Shown here piece after piece: positions 39,690-48,146 of a stretch of 54,199 bases of DNA; position 1 is the first letter of the stretch, and each line of letters opens with the position of its first letter. The position numbers and the translations under genes are program-made. The DNA is from Nocardioides sp. (GTDB lineage Bacteria > Actinomycetota > Actinomycetes > Propionibacteriales > Nocardioidaceae), in NCBI GenBank assembly GCA_002729525.1, contig PBYI01000068.1, forward strand, positions 1 to 54,199, given 5' to 3'. The notes below the pieces were generated by a model. It ran no database searches and was not told the DNA's origin. It saw only the letters and a list, made by a program, of their open reading frames with translations.

Positions 39690-41753
39690 TCAGAAGGTGA
39701 CGCAGAGGCGGAGGGCGTCGTACACGGCGGCGTGCACGTTGCGGCTGGCGACGGCGTCGCCGATGCGGAAGAGCTGGTAGGTGCCGGCCGGGTTGGTGGC
39801 GACCTCCTGCGGGCGGACGGCGAGCAGCGCGTCGTGGTCGACCTCGCCGAGGTTGGACGAGCCGGCGACGAGGTCGAGGTAGAGGTCATCGTTCGGCACC
39901 GTGCCGTGCTCGACGACGACGTGGTCGACGAGCCGCTCGACGTCCGGGCCGCCGTAGTCGCTGGCCAGGGTCGCGACGAGCCGGCCGTCCTGCCCCGGGT
40001 CGGCACGCCGTACGCCGACCAGGCGGCGGGCCACCGTCATCGCGACGTCGTGCTCGTGGAAGGCGGCGAGGTACGCCGGGCTGTTCATCGACCCGACCGA
40101 GATGCCGATGGTGCGCTCGGGCGTGGCGACCTCGACGCGCGCGCCGAGCCGGGCGAGGTGCTCGGCGGCGTCGAGCGCGGGCTCGCCGCCGTGGTCGTCG
40201 TACACCAGGACCCGCTGGCCGGGCTGCGGACCGCGCGGACCGCTGCCGGCGAGCACGTCCCAGGTGTCCAGCACGAGGTCGGCGCCGACCGGCACCACCG
40301 AGGTGTCGGGCATGCCGCCGGTGGCGACGACGACCAGGTCGGGCTCCTCGGCGAGCACCGTCGCGGCGTCGGCCCACACGCCGAAGCGCATGTCGACGCC
40401 GGAGTGCTTGGCCTCCGCGACCCGCCAGTCGACGACCCCGATCAGGTCGCGGCGGCGCAGCGTCGAGGACGCCAGCAGCAGCTGGCCGCCGGGACGGTCG
40501 GCCGCCTCCATCAGCACCACGTCGTGGCCGCGCTCGCCCAGCACCCGGGCGGCCTCCAGACCGGCGACGCCGGCCCCGACGACCACGGCACGACGACGTC
40601 GCCCAACGCCTCTGGAGATGACGTGCGGCATCGTCTGCTCGCGCCCGGTCGCGGGGTTGTGGATGCACTTGGCGTCGCCGGACTCGTAGATCGCGTCCAG
40701 GCAGTACGACGCCCCGACGCACGGCCGCACCCGGTCCTCCTCGCCGCGGGCGACCTTCGCCACCAGGTGCGGGTCGGCCAGCTGCGGACGGGTCAGCCCG
40801 ACGAGGTCGAGGTGACCGTCGCGGATCGCGTGCCGGGCGGTGGCGACGTCGCCGAGGCGGGCCGCGTGCATCACCGGGACGCCGAGCGCGCGGCGTACGT
40901 CCCCGGCGAAGGAGAGGAACGGTGCCGACGGGGTGCCCATCGACGGGATGGCCGCGGCGAGGCGGGCGTCGGAGTCGAGGCCGCCCTTGATGACCGACAG
41001 GAAGTCGACGCCGTGGTCGAGGAAGGTCCGGGCGATCCCGAGGGTGTCGTCGAGGCCGAGACCGTCGGGCAGGTCCTCGTCCATCGCCATCCGCAGGCCG
41101 ACGAGGAAGTCGGGCCCGACCGCGGCGCGGACCGCGTCGAGCACCCGCAGCGGGAACACCAGCCGGGCCTCCGGGTCGCCGCCGAACAGGTCGGTGCGGT
41201 GGTTGGTCGCCGGCGACGCCCAGGCGTCGAAGAGGTGCGAGTAGGACTCGATCTCGATGCCGTCTAGGCCCGCCTCGGCGCAGCGGGCGGCGGCCTCGGC
41301 GTAGTGCCGGACGATGCGGTCGACATCCCAGGCCTCGGCGACCTTGGGGAACGACCGGTGCTGCCGCTCACGCAGCCGCGACGGGTAGACCAGCGGCAGC
41401 CAGTCGCCGGAGAAGCTGCTCGTACGCCGCCCCAGGTGCGTCACCTGGATCATCCCCGCGGCGCCCGCCTCGTGGACGTCGTCGGCCAGCCGGCGCAGCC
41501 ACGGCACGACCTCGTCGGTGTAGAGCAGCATGTTGCCGAAGGCCGGCGGGCTGTCCGGCGAGACGACCGCCGAGCCACCGATCATCGTCAGCCCGACGCC
41601 GCCGCGCGCCTTCTCGCGGTGGTAGAGCCGGTAGCGGTCCTTCGGCATCCCGTCCTCGGTGTACGCCGGCTCGTGCGACGTGGACACCACGCGGTTGCGC
41701 AGGTGGAGGTGGCGGAGGTCGTAACCCTCGAGAAGCGGGTCGGAAAGCGGCAC
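39690..41753 (-). CDS. DgcA-like NADH:flavin oxidoreductase (dimethylglycine demethylase type)
   Basis: A 687-residue enzyme with an FMN TIM barrel (1-340), an iron-sulfur segment and a C-terminal FAD/NAD domain (VVGAGVAGLE at 391-400), as in trimethylamine dehydrogenase and DgcA. The length matches Pseudomonas DgcA closely. The cluster segment has Cys345, Cys351 and Cys363, but Ala348 stands where TMADH has its second cysteine. It probably demethylates dimethylglycine made by the Rieske enzyme. A DgcB partner is not present. GTG 41753 is preferred; upstream codons would overlap the promoter area shared with the LysR gene. Confidence 0.82.
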   Translation of the reverse strand: MPLSDPLLEGYDLRHLHLRNRVVSTSHEPAYTEDGMPKDRYRLYHREKARGGVGLTMIGGSAVVSPDSPPAFGNMLLYTDEVVPWLRRLADDVHEAGAAGMIQVTHLGRRTSSFSGDWLPLVYPSRLRERQHRSFPKVAEAWDVDRIVRHYAEAAARCAEAGLDGIEIESYSHLFDAWASPATNHRTDLFGGDPEARLVFPLRVLDAVRAAVGPDFLVGLRMAMDEDLPDGLGLDDTLGIARTFLDHGVDFLSVIKGGLDSDARLAAAIPSMGTPSAPFLSFAGDVRRALGVPVMHAARLGDVATARHAIRDGHLDLVGLTRPQLADPHLVAKVARGEEDRVRPCVGASYCLDAIYESGDAKCIHNPATGREQTMPHVISRGVGRRRRAVVVGAGVAGLEAARVLGERGHDVVLMEAADRPGGQLLLASSTLRRRDLIGVVDWRVAEAKHSGVDMRFGVWADAATVLAEEPDLVVVATGGMPDTSVVPVGADLVLDTWDVLAGSGPRGPQPGQRVLVYDDHGGEPALDAAEHLARLGARVEVATPERTIGISVGSMNSPAYLAAFHEHDVAMTVARRLVGVRRADPGQDGRLVATLASDYGGPDVERLVDHVVVEHGTVPNDDLYLDLVAGSSNLGEVDHDALLAVRPQEVATNPAGTYQLFRIGDAVASRNVHAAVYDALRLCVTF

Positions 41754-41814
41754 GCGGCCATCGTGGGACCACCCGACCGGGTGGGAAAAGCGCACGGTTT
41801 TCGGTGTGATCCTG

Positions 41815-41820
41815 CAATCT
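41815..41820 (+). promoter_or_regulatory. -10-like box for leaderless LysR gene
   Basis: CAATCT, 6 nt, then ATG 41827. The 73 bp between this gene and the DgcA-like gene must also hold the opposite promoter; an inverted CCCACC/GGGTGG-like pairing around 41768-41783 may be an operator. Confidence 0.45.
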
Positions 41821-41826
41821 GGTCGC

Positions 41827-42795
41827 ATGATCGACCACCGGCTCCGGGTGCTGCGGGTCGTCGCCGACCGAGGGACGATCTCGGCCGCCGCCGAGCACCT
41901 CGGCTACACGCCCTCCGCGGTGTCGCACCAGATGCGCACGCTGGCCCGCGACCTCGGCGCCACGCTGCTGGTGCCGGACGGGCGCCGGGTGCGACTCACC
42001 ACCGCCGCCACCACCCTCCTGAGCAGGGCGGACGACCTCTTCGCGGCCTGGGAGGAGATCCGCGCGGAGGTGCAGGCGACCGACGACTCCGGTACCGGAC
42101 GGCTCCGGCTCGCCGGGTTCTCGACGGCCGCCTCGGCGCTGCTCCCCCACGTCGCCGCCCGGGTCATGGAGGCCTTCCCGCGGTCGGTCGTGCGGATCGT
42201 CGAGGCCGACCCCGAGGTGTGCTTCGAGATGCTCACCGCCGACCAGGTCGACCTCGCCGTGGTCGTCGCCACCGACGTGCTGCCCCCGACGAGCGACCCG
42301 AGGTTCGAGCAGCACCCGCTGATGTCGGACAGCCTCGACCTGCTGCTGCCCGTCGGTCACCGGCTCGCCGACCGGCCCTGGGTCTCGCTCGGCGAGGCGG
42401 CGGGCGAGCGCTGGATCATGGACCGCCCCGGCCGTCCGCACCACACCATGGTCGCCAACGCGTGCGCCGCCGCCGGGTTCACGCCGCAGCAGGTGCACGA
42501 GGTCGTCGAGTGGGACACCGGCGCCGCGCTCGTGGCGTCCGGTTTCGGGGTCGCGCTCGTGCCGCGGCTCGCCCGGCTGCCCGCCGACGAGCTGCTCGTG
42601 CGGGTGCCCCTGCGCGGTGAGGCCACCCCCGTGCGCCACCTGCGCACCAGCGTGCGGCGCGGCACCTCCGGCCAGCCCGAGATCGCGATGGCGCTCGAGC
42701 ACCTGCGCGAGCTCGCCGACGAGATCACCCGCCGCGACCTGCCGGGCCCGCTGCCGCTCCCGGTCGACGGGGAGTCCACGCCGTCAGGTGGTTGA
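41827..42795 (+). CDS. LysR-family transcriptional regulator
   Basis: A 322-residue LTTR. The N-terminal winged helix-turn-helix is RVLRVVADRGTISAAAEHLG then YTPSAVSHQMRTLARDLGAT. The C-terminal periplasmic-binding-like effector domain follows from about residue 92. It is divergent from the DgcA-Gbc operon across 73 bp, the classic arrangement for a regulator of its neighbour, so it probably responds to a betaine-pathway metabolite. Its last residues, SGG, and its stop codon are encoded by a dispersed GGTGGTTGAG repeat. Confidence 0.9.
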   Translation: MIDHRLRVLRVVADRGTISAAAEHLGYTPSAVSHQMRTLARDLGATLLVPDGRRVRLTTAATTLLSRADDLFAAWEEIRAEVQATDDSGTGRLRLAGFSTAASALLPHVAARVMEAFPRSVVRIVEADPEVCFEMLTADQVDLAVVVATDVLPPTSDPRFEQHPLMSDSLDLLLPVGHRLADRPWVSLGEAAGERWIMDRPGRPHHTMVANACAAAGFTPQQVHEVVEWDTGAALVASGFGVALVPRLARLPADELLVRVPLRGEATPVRHLRTSVRRGTSGQPEIAMALEHLRELADEITRRDLPGPLPLPVDGESTPSGG

Positions 42796-42832
42796 GCCCC
42801 AGCGAGCCCCAGCGAGCCCGAGTCGAAACCCC
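42787..42832 (+). repeat. Dispersed GGTGGTTGAG repeat overlapping the LysR stop
   Basis: GGTGGTTGAGCCCC at 42787, then AGCGAGCCC motifs, ending in GTCGAAACCCCC. It is the same family as the copies at 25867-25960 and 53951. The Gly-Gly-stop of the regulator lies inside it. Confidence 0.75.
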
Positions 42833-42890
42833 CGCCGGCCGACCAGCCACCGCGATCACCCGTGCTCGCGGCCGCTTCGCGACGTACGCC

Positions 42891-42977
42891 GTCTCGATAC
42901 GGCCGCTGCGCTCCTGCGTCGCTCCACGACCTACTCGACGACCGGTGCGTCGCTCCACGACCTCCTCGACGACCGGA
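42891..42977. repeat. GTCTCGATACGG element with a 31-bp tandem duplication
   Basis: GTCTCGATACGGCCGCTGCG opens an intergenic element of a type common in this group of actinobacteria. It is followed by two 31-bp copies (42916-42946 and 42947-42977) of GCGTCGCTCCACGACCT with a TCGACGACCGG end; they differ at two positions. Confidence 0.75.
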
Positions 42978-42983
42978 GCCACC

Positions 42984-43847
42984 TCAGGAGGCGTTGCGGG
43001 CCGTGACGAGCCAGCAGGCGCCGGGGACGCGGAGGACGCCGTCGGGCTCGCGGGCGGCGTAGGAGCGGAGGACGTCGCGCACCTGCTCGACCAGGGCGGC
43101 CCAGCCGCCCTCGCCGAGGACGGGCAGCAGCTCCTCGTGCGCACGCCGGCCGGTCGACCCGGCGAGGATCGTGGCGAGGCGGCCCTCCACCCCGTCGGTG
43201 CCGTCGCGGCCGTAGTCGAGGACGACGTCGAGCGGCTCGACGGCGACGTCGGTCCAGCCCGCGGCGACGAGCGCGTCGGCGGCGCTGGTGCCGGAGGCGA
43301 AGGCGCACGGCCCGGGCTCGCCGTCGACGGGCGAGGGCGGGCGCGGGTCGAGGCGCTCGTGCAGGACGGAGGTGCCGAGGGAGAACATCGGGTTCTCGTC
43401 GTAGGACCGCCAGCAGGCGAACGCCAGCCGGCCGCCCGGCGCCACCGCCGAGCGGACGTTGGCGAACGCGGCCGACGGGTCGGCGAAGAACATCGCGCCG
43501 AACCGCGACACCACGGCGTCGTACGCCGCCGGCGCGACCGGGGCGCGCAGGTCCGCGGTCTGCGCGTCGGCCTCGAGCACGGTGGCGGCGGGCACCCGCC
43601 GGCGCGCCGCCTCGACCATGCCCGGCGCCACGTCGACGCCGACGACCTCCGCGCCGAGGGCCGCACACGTCTCCAGGAGCGTCCCCGAGCCGCAGCCGAC
43701 GTCGAGCACCCGCTGCCCGGGCCGCGGTCCGACCGCGCCGAGCACGGCCTCGGTCACCGGTACGAACGCACCGTCGAAGACCGCCTCGTGCGCCGTCCAG
43801 GACGCCGCCGCGTCCGCCCAGTGCCGACCCATCTCCTCGTTGACCAC
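42984..43847 (-). CDS. Class I SAM-dependent methyltransferase
   Basis: A 287-residue methyltransferase. Motif I is VLDVGCGSGTLLETCAALG (about 48-66). VVGVDVAPGMVEAARRRVP is the acidic-loop region, and YDAVVSRFGAMFFADP is motif IV. It resembles the UbiE/COQ5-like group, whose substrates are diverse, and no substrate can be read here. GTG 43847 lies 6 nt after TAGGGT, so it is leaderless. It is divergent from furA. Confidence 0.88.
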   Translation of the reverse strand: MVNEEMGRHWADAAASWTAHEAVFDGAFVPVTEAVLGAVGPRPGQRVLDVGCGSGTLLETCAALGAEVVGVDVAPGMVEAARRRVPAATVLEADAQTADLRAPVAPAAYDAVVSRFGAMFFADPSAAFANVRSAVAPGGRLAFACWRSYDENPMFSLGTSVLHERLDPRPPSPVDGEPGPCAFASGTSAADALVAAGWTDVAVEPLDVVLDYGRDGTDGVEGRLATILAGSTGRRAHEELLPVLGEGGWAALVEQVRDVLRSYAAREPDGVLRVPGACWLVTARNAS

Positions 43848-43853
43848 CCGGCG

Positions 43854-43859
43854 ACCCTA
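43854..43859 (-). promoter_or_regulatory. -10 box for leaderless methyltransferase gene
   Basis: TAGGGT on the minus strand, 6 nt, then GTG 43847. Confidence 0.65.
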
Positions 43860-43908
43860 GTGACGGCCCAGGGTCCTCCGACGACCACCGGGACACGCCG
43901 GACCCTTC

Positions 43909-43925
43909 TCTGGACTCGTTCCAGA
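43909..43925 (+). promoter_or_regulatory. FurA operator (perfect inverted repeat)
   Basis: TCTGGA-CTCGT-TCCAGA is a perfect 6-5-6 inverted repeat. It overlaps the expected -35 region of furA, whose -10 lies at 43934. FurA/CatR proteins of actinobacteria repress their own furA-katG operon from sites like this. Confidence 0.75.
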
Positions 43926-43933
43926 AAGGCCGC

Positions 43934-43939
43934 TAGTGT
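43934..43939 (+). promoter_or_regulatory. -10 box for leaderless furA
   Basis: TAGTGT, 7 nt, then ATG 43947. Leaderless furA transcription is also known in mycobacteria. Confidence 0.65.
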
Positions 43940-43946
43940 CGAGGCC

Positions 43947-44393
43947 ATGTCCCACGCAGAGCCCGACCACGCGGCCGCGCTGCGTACGGCGCAGCTGCGG
44001 GTCACCCGGCCCAGGCTGGCCGTGCTGGACGCCGTGCACGCCGCACCGCACCAGGACACCGCCTCGGTCATCGACCGCGTCCGCGGCACCCTCGGCGACG
44101 TCAGCCACCAGGCCGTCTACGACGTCCTGGCCGCGCTCACCGAGGCCGGCCTCGTGCGCCGCATCCAGCCCTCCGGCTCGGTCGCCCGCTACGAGGCCCG
44201 GGTCGGGGACAACCACCACCACGTCGTGTGCCGCTCCTGCGGCGACATCGCCGACGTGGACTGCGCCGTCGGGCACGCACCGTGCCTGACCGCCGACGAC
44301 GACCACGGCTTCCGGATCGACGAGGCCGAGGTCGTCTACTGGGGCCTGTGCCCGGCGTGCATGTGCGCGCCCGTGCCGGGCCCCGGCGACTGA
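43947..44393 (+). CDS. furA: Fur-family peroxide-sensing repressor FurA
   Basis: A 148-residue Fur protein. The winged helix runs RVTRPRLAVLDAVHAAPHQD through DVSHQAVYDVLAALTEAGLV. The regulatory-metal region is NHHHVVCRSCGDIADVDC. A late CPACMCAP supplies the structural cysteine pair. It precedes katG, as FurA does in mycobacteria and CatR/FurA in Streptomyces, so it probably represses katG until peroxide oxidises it. Its own operator overlaps the promoter, indicating autorepression. Confidence 0.93.
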   Translation: MSHAEPDHAAALRTAQLRVTRPRLAVLDAVHAAPHQDTASVIDRVRGTLGDVSHQAVYDVLAALTEAGLVRRIQPSGSVARYEARVGDNHHHVVCRSCGDIADVDCAVGHAPCLTADDDHGFRIDEAEVVYWGLCPACMCAPVPGPGD

Positions 44394-44451
44394 CCACCTC
44401 CCGCACCACCACACCGACCACCCGGTCAACCGACGAGAGGACCCATCCCGC

Positions 44452-46680
44452 ATGACTGAGCCCACCCCCGGCAACGAGCACGGGCAGATCACGACCGACG
44501 AGCCGGTCGACGCCCCCGGCGCCGCCTCCGGCTGCCCCGTCGCCCACGGCGACGCCCTCCCCCACCCGACGCAGTCGGACCCGAACGCCGTGTGGTGGCC
44601 GAACCGTCTCAACCTCAACATCCTGGCCAAGCACGCCCCGGCCAAGGACCCGATGGACGACGGCTTCGACTACGCCGAGGCCTTCAAGGCGCTCGACCTC
44701 GCCGCGGTGAAGGCCGACATCAACGCCGTCCTGCACGACTCCAAGGACTTCTGGCCGGCCGACTTCGGCAACTACGGCCCGTTCATGATCCGGATGGCGT
44801 GGCACGCCGCCGGCACCTACCGCGTCAGCGACGGCCGCGGTGGCGCGGGCGCTGGTCAGCAGCGGTTCGCCCCGCTCAACTCCTGGCCCGACAACGTCAG
44901 CCTCGACAAGGCCCGCCGCCTGCTGTGGCCGGTGAAGAAGAAGTACGGCAAGGCCATCTCCTGGGCCGACCTGATCGTGCTGACCGGCAACGTCGCCCTC
45001 GAGGACATGGGCTTCGAGACCTTCGGCTTCGCCGGCGGCCGCGCCGACGTGTGGGAGCCCGACAACGACGTCTACTGGGGCTCGGAGACCGAGTGGCTCG
45101 GCACCGACAAGCGCTACACCGGTGACCGCCAGCTCGAGAAGCCGCTCGGCGCGACCACGATGGGCCTCATCTACGTCAACCCCGAGGGCCCCGAGGGCGT
45201 CCCGGACCCGATCGCCGCGGCGCGCGACATCCGCGAGACCTTCGGCCGGATGGCGATGAACGACGAGGAGACCGTCGCCCTCATCGCCGGTGGTCACACC
45301 TTCGGCAAGACCCACGGCGCCCACCCCGACGACAAGCTCGGCCCCGACCCGGAGGCCGCGCCCCTGGAGAGCCAGGGCATCGGCTGGAACAACGGCTACG
45401 GCTCCGGCAAGGGCGTCGACACCGTCACCTCCGGCCTCGAGGTCACCTGGACCCCCACGCCCACGCAGTGGAGCCAGGGCTACTTCGACATGCTGTTCGG
45501 CTACGAGTACGAGCTCACCAAGAGCCCGGCCGGCGCCAACCAGTGGGTGGCCAAGGACGCCGACGACATCATCCCCGGCGCCCACGGCGAGGCGGCCAAG
45601 AAGCCGACCATGCTGACCACCGACCTGTCGCTGAAGATGGACCCGATCTACGAGCCCATCTCGCGCCGCTTCCACGAGGACCCGTCCGCGTTCGCTGACG
45701 CGTTCGCCCGCGCCTGGTTCAAGCTCACGCACCGCGACATGGGCCCGATCCAGCGCTACCTCGGCCCCGAGGTCCCGACCGAGGAGCTGCTCTGGCAGGA
45801 CCCGGTGCCGGCCGGCACCGCCCTGTCCGACGCCGACGTCGCGACCCTCAAGGCCGCGATCGCCGACACCGGTCTGACCGTGCAGCAGCTGGTCTCCACC
45901 GCCTGGGCCGCGGCGTCGAGCTTCCGCTCCAGCGACAAGCGCGGCGGCGCCAACGGCGGTCGCATCCGCCTGGAGCCCCAGGTGACCTGGGAGGTCAACG
46001 AGCCCGAGCGCCTGCGCGACGTGATCTCGACCCTCGAGGGCGTCCAGTCGTCGTTCGCCGGCGAGGTCTCCTTCGCCGACGTCGTCGTCATCGCCGGCGC
46101 CGTGGGCGTCGAGAAGGCGGCGAAGGCCGCCGGTCACGACGTCACCGTCCCGGTCACCACCGGTCGCGGCGACGCCACCCAGGAGCAGACCGACGTCGAG
46201 TCGTTCTCCTACCTGGAGCCGGTCGCCGACGGCTTCCGCAACTACTACGGCAAGGCCGCGGACCGTCCGGCGGAGTTCATGCTGGTCGACCGCGCCAACC
46301 TGCTCGGCCTCTCCGCCCCGGAGCTGACCGTGCTCGTCGGCGGTCTGCGCACCCTCGACGTCAACTGGGGCGAGTCGAAGTCCGGCGTCCTCACCGACGC
46401 CCCGGGCACGCTGAGCAACGACTTCTTCGTCAACCTGCTCGACCTCGGCCACACCTGGAAGCCGCTGGAGGGCGAGGACGGCGTCTACGAGTGCTTCGAC
46501 GACGCCACCGGCGAGAAGCTGTGGACCGGCACCCGCGCCGACCTGCTGTTCGGCTCGAACTCCGAGCTGCGCGCGGTCGCCGAGGTGTACGCCGCCGACG
46601 ACGCGAAGGAGAAGTTCGTGACGGATTTCGTCGCCGCGTGGTCGAAGGTCATGGACGCCGACCGGTTCGACCTGGCGTGA
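44452..46680 (+). CDS. katG: Catalase-peroxidase KatG
   Basis: A 742-residue bifunctional heme catalase-peroxidase that removes hydrogen peroxide. Distal residues Arg114, Trp117 and His118 (FMIRMAWHAAGTYR), Tyr242 (LIYVNPEG) and Met268 complete the Trp-Tyr-Met adduct, and His283 (GGHTFGKTHG) is the proximal heme ligand. The C-terminal half is the usual inactive duplicate domain. GAGAGGA precedes the ATG by about 12 nt. It lies 58 nt after furA, with no terminator between them, so the two form one FurA-controlled operon. Confidence 0.97.
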   Translation: MTEPTPGNEHGQITTDEPVDAPGAASGCPVAHGDALPHPTQSDPNAVWWPNRLNLNILAKHAPAKDPMDDGFDYAEAFKALDLAAVKADINAVLHDSKDFWPADFGNYGPFMIRMAWHAAGTYRVSDGRGGAGAGQQRFAPLNSWPDNVSLDKARRLLWPVKKKYGKAISWADLIVLTGNVALEDMGFETFGFAGGRADVWEPDNDVYWGSETEWLGTDKRYTGDRQLEKPLGATTMGLIYVNPEGPEGVPDPIAAARDIRETFGRMAMNDEETVALIAGGHTFGKTHGAHPDDKLGPDPEAAPLESQGIGWNNGYGSGKGVDTVTSGLEVTWTPTPTQWSQGYFDMLFGYEYELTKSPAGANQWVAKDADDIIPGAHGEAAKKPTMLTTDLSLKMDPIYEPISRRFHEDPSAFADAFARAWFKLTHRDMGPIQRYLGPEVPTEELLWQDPVPAGTALSDADVATLKAAIADTGLTVQQLVSTAWAAASSFRSSDKRGGANGGRIRLEPQVTWEVNEPERLRDVISTLEGVQSSFAGEVSFADVVVIAGAVGVEKAAKAAGHDVTVPVTTGRGDATQEQTDVESFSYLEPVADGFRNYYGKAADRPAEFMLVDRANLLGLSAPELTVLVGGLRTLDVNWGESKSGVLTDAPGTLSNDFFVNLLDLGHTWKPLEGEDGVYECFDDATGEKLWTGTRADLLFGSNSELRAVAEVYAADDAKEKFVTDFVAAWSKVMDADRFDLA

Positions 46681-46732
46681 GCCATGTGGGCCGGGCGGTC
46701 ACCACGCGCTGACCGCCGGGCTCACGACGTAC

Positions 46733-46769
46733 GACGGCCCGGGCACCCCGAGTGGGTGTCCGGGCCGTC
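46733..46769. terminator. Strong hairpin after katG
   Basis: A 16-bp stem with one G-T pair (46733-46748 with 46754-46769) and a 5-nt loop, CGAGT. It serves katG and the convergent gene. A weaker hairpin precedes it, with GGGCGGTC/GACCGCC pairing near 46692-46718. Confidence 0.75.
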
Positions 46770-46791
46770 GCGCGTCCTGGCGAGCCGTGGG

Positions 46792-47409
46792 TCAGCCGTC
46801 GGAGCGCACCTCGAAGGTCGGCGTACCGCCCACGCACTCCGCACGCACCCGCGTCTCGGCGCCGTCCTCGTCGCCGCGCCCCTCGAACTCCACCTCGACC
46901 CGACCGGGGCCGCGGTCCTTGACCTCGACGTAGTAGCCGTCGGCCGAGGGCTGGGCGCCGACGAGCGAGGCCGCGGCGCCGCGGCACTCGACGGTGACGA
47001 CGCCGGCGCTGCCGGTCCAGGTGCGCCGCACCGCGGTGGGCGCGCTGGTCGTCGGCGGGGCGGCCGGCGTGGACGTCGGGCTCGTGGTCGGCGCCGTGGA
47101 GGGCGCGTTCGTCGGGCTCGTGGACGGCGAGGCTGACCCGGACGGCGACGCGGACGGCGACCCCGCCGGCGTACGGGACGGCGTCCCGGACGGCTTCGGG
47201 GACCGTGAGGTGGTCGCGGGGGCCGGCGACGGCGACGAGACGCTGCTGACCGGCGGGGCACCGACGGCCTCGCCGTCGGAGACCTGGGCGCCGGCCCGGG
47301 AGATCACGAACCACACCAGGGTCGACCCCACGGCGACGACGAGCACCCAGGCCAGCACGCCCGCGACGAGGCGGGCCGCGAGCAGGCGGGTGCGGGGCAC
47401 GGGGCTCAT
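46792..47409 (-). CDS. Membrane-anchored secreted protein with Ser/Pro/Thr linker
   Basis: A 205-residue protein. A single N-terminal membrane helix (LVAGVLAWVLVVAVGSTLVW) is followed by a ~75-residue Ser/Pro/Thr/Ala linker and a small C-terminal beta domain with two cysteines (VTVECRGAAA and VRAECVGGTP), which may form a disulfide. This layout suits a cell-wall-spanning anchor, but no known domain is recognised. ATG 47409 is used; GTG 47400 lies 7 nt after CAGGAT and would be a leaderless alternative three codons later. It is divergent from the response regulator. Confidence 0.7.
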   Translation of the reverse strand: MSPVPRTRLLAARLVAGVLAWVLVVAVGSTLVWFVISRAGAQVSDGEAVGAPPVSSVSSPSPAPATTSRSPKPSGTPSRTPAGSPSASPSGSASPSTSPTNAPSTAPTTSPTSTPAAPPTTSAPTAVRRTWTGSAGVVTVECRGAAASLVGAQPSADGYYVEVKDRGPGRVEVEFEGRGDEDGAETRVRAECVGGTPTFEVRSDG

Positions 47410-47437
47410 CCTGGCAGTCCTCGGGCGTCGCGGGCGC

Positions 47438-47443
47438 TAGCGT
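47438..47443 (+). promoter_or_regulatory. -10 box for leaderless response regulator gene
   Basis: TAGCGT, 7 nt, then GTG 47451. Confidence 0.65.
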
Positions 47444-47450
47444 GCCGGTC

Positions 47451-48146
47451 GTGACCAGCATCCTCGTCGTGGAGGACGACGACGCGATCCGCATCGCGGT
47501 GCAGCGCGGCCTGCGCGAGCGCGGGCACGCCGTCGCCGTCGCCCCGGGCGGGTTGGCGGGGCTCGAGCACGTGCTGCGCGAGAAGCCGGACGTGGTGCTG
47601 CTCGACCTGGGGCTCCCCGACGTGGACGGGCTGACCCTCATCCCGATGATCCGCGCGGCCAGCGACGTGCCGATCATCGTCATCACCGCGCAGGACGACG
47701 ACCCCACGATGGTCAAGGCCCTCGACTCCGGCGCGGACGACTACGTGGTGAAGCCGTTCGGCACCGAGCAGGTCGCCGCCCGGATCCGCGCGGTGCTGCG
47801 CCGGCACGGACGCGACGCCACCGCGCCCGCGCCGGTGCTGCGGGTCGGCGAGCTCACCGTCGACGAGCGCACCCGCGTGGCGACCCTGCGGGGCGAGCCG
47901 CTGGAGCTGGCGCGCAAGGAGTTCGACGTGCTTCACCTGCTCGCCTCCCGCGCCGGCGAGGTCGTCAGCAAGCGCGAGCTGCTCGCCGAGGTCTGGCAGC
48001 AGGCGTACGGCGGCTCGGACCGCACCGTCGACGTCCACCTGTCGTGGCTGCGGCGCAAGCTCGGCGAGTCGGCGGCGGAGCCGCGGTACCTGGTGAGCGT
48101 GCGGGGCGTCGGCGTACGGCTGGTCGACCCGACGGACGGCGCATGA
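47451..48146 (+). CDS. OmpR-family response regulator
   Basis: A 231-residue two-component regulator. The receiver domain has acidic Glu8, Asp9 and Asp10, phospho-acceptor Asp52 (VVLLDLGLPDVDG) and Lys101 (VVKPFG). The C-terminal winged helix (LARKEFDVLHLLASRAGEVV, then YGGSDRTVDVHLSWLRRKLG) binds direct repeats in this family. It overlaps the kinase gene by four bases. The direct repeats and palindrome at 50155-50202, 2 kb downstream, are candidate target sites. Confidence 0.93.
   Translation: MTSILVVEDDDAIRIAVQRGLRERGHAVAVAPGGLAGLEHVLREKPDVVLLDLGLPDVDGLTLIPMIRAASDVPIIVITAQDDDPTMVKALDSGADDYVVKPFGTEQVAARIRAVLRRHGRDATAPAPVLRVGELTVDERTRVATLRGEPLELARKEFDVLHLLASRAGEVVSKRELLAEVWQQAYGGSDRTVDVHLSWLRRKLGESAAEPRYLVSVRGVGVRLVDPTDGA

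Noticed and set aside
44137..46452. A 771-codon minus-strand frame opposite furA/katG
   Set aside because: It is antisense to katG, whose catalytic residues are all present; the frame is a codon-bias artefact.
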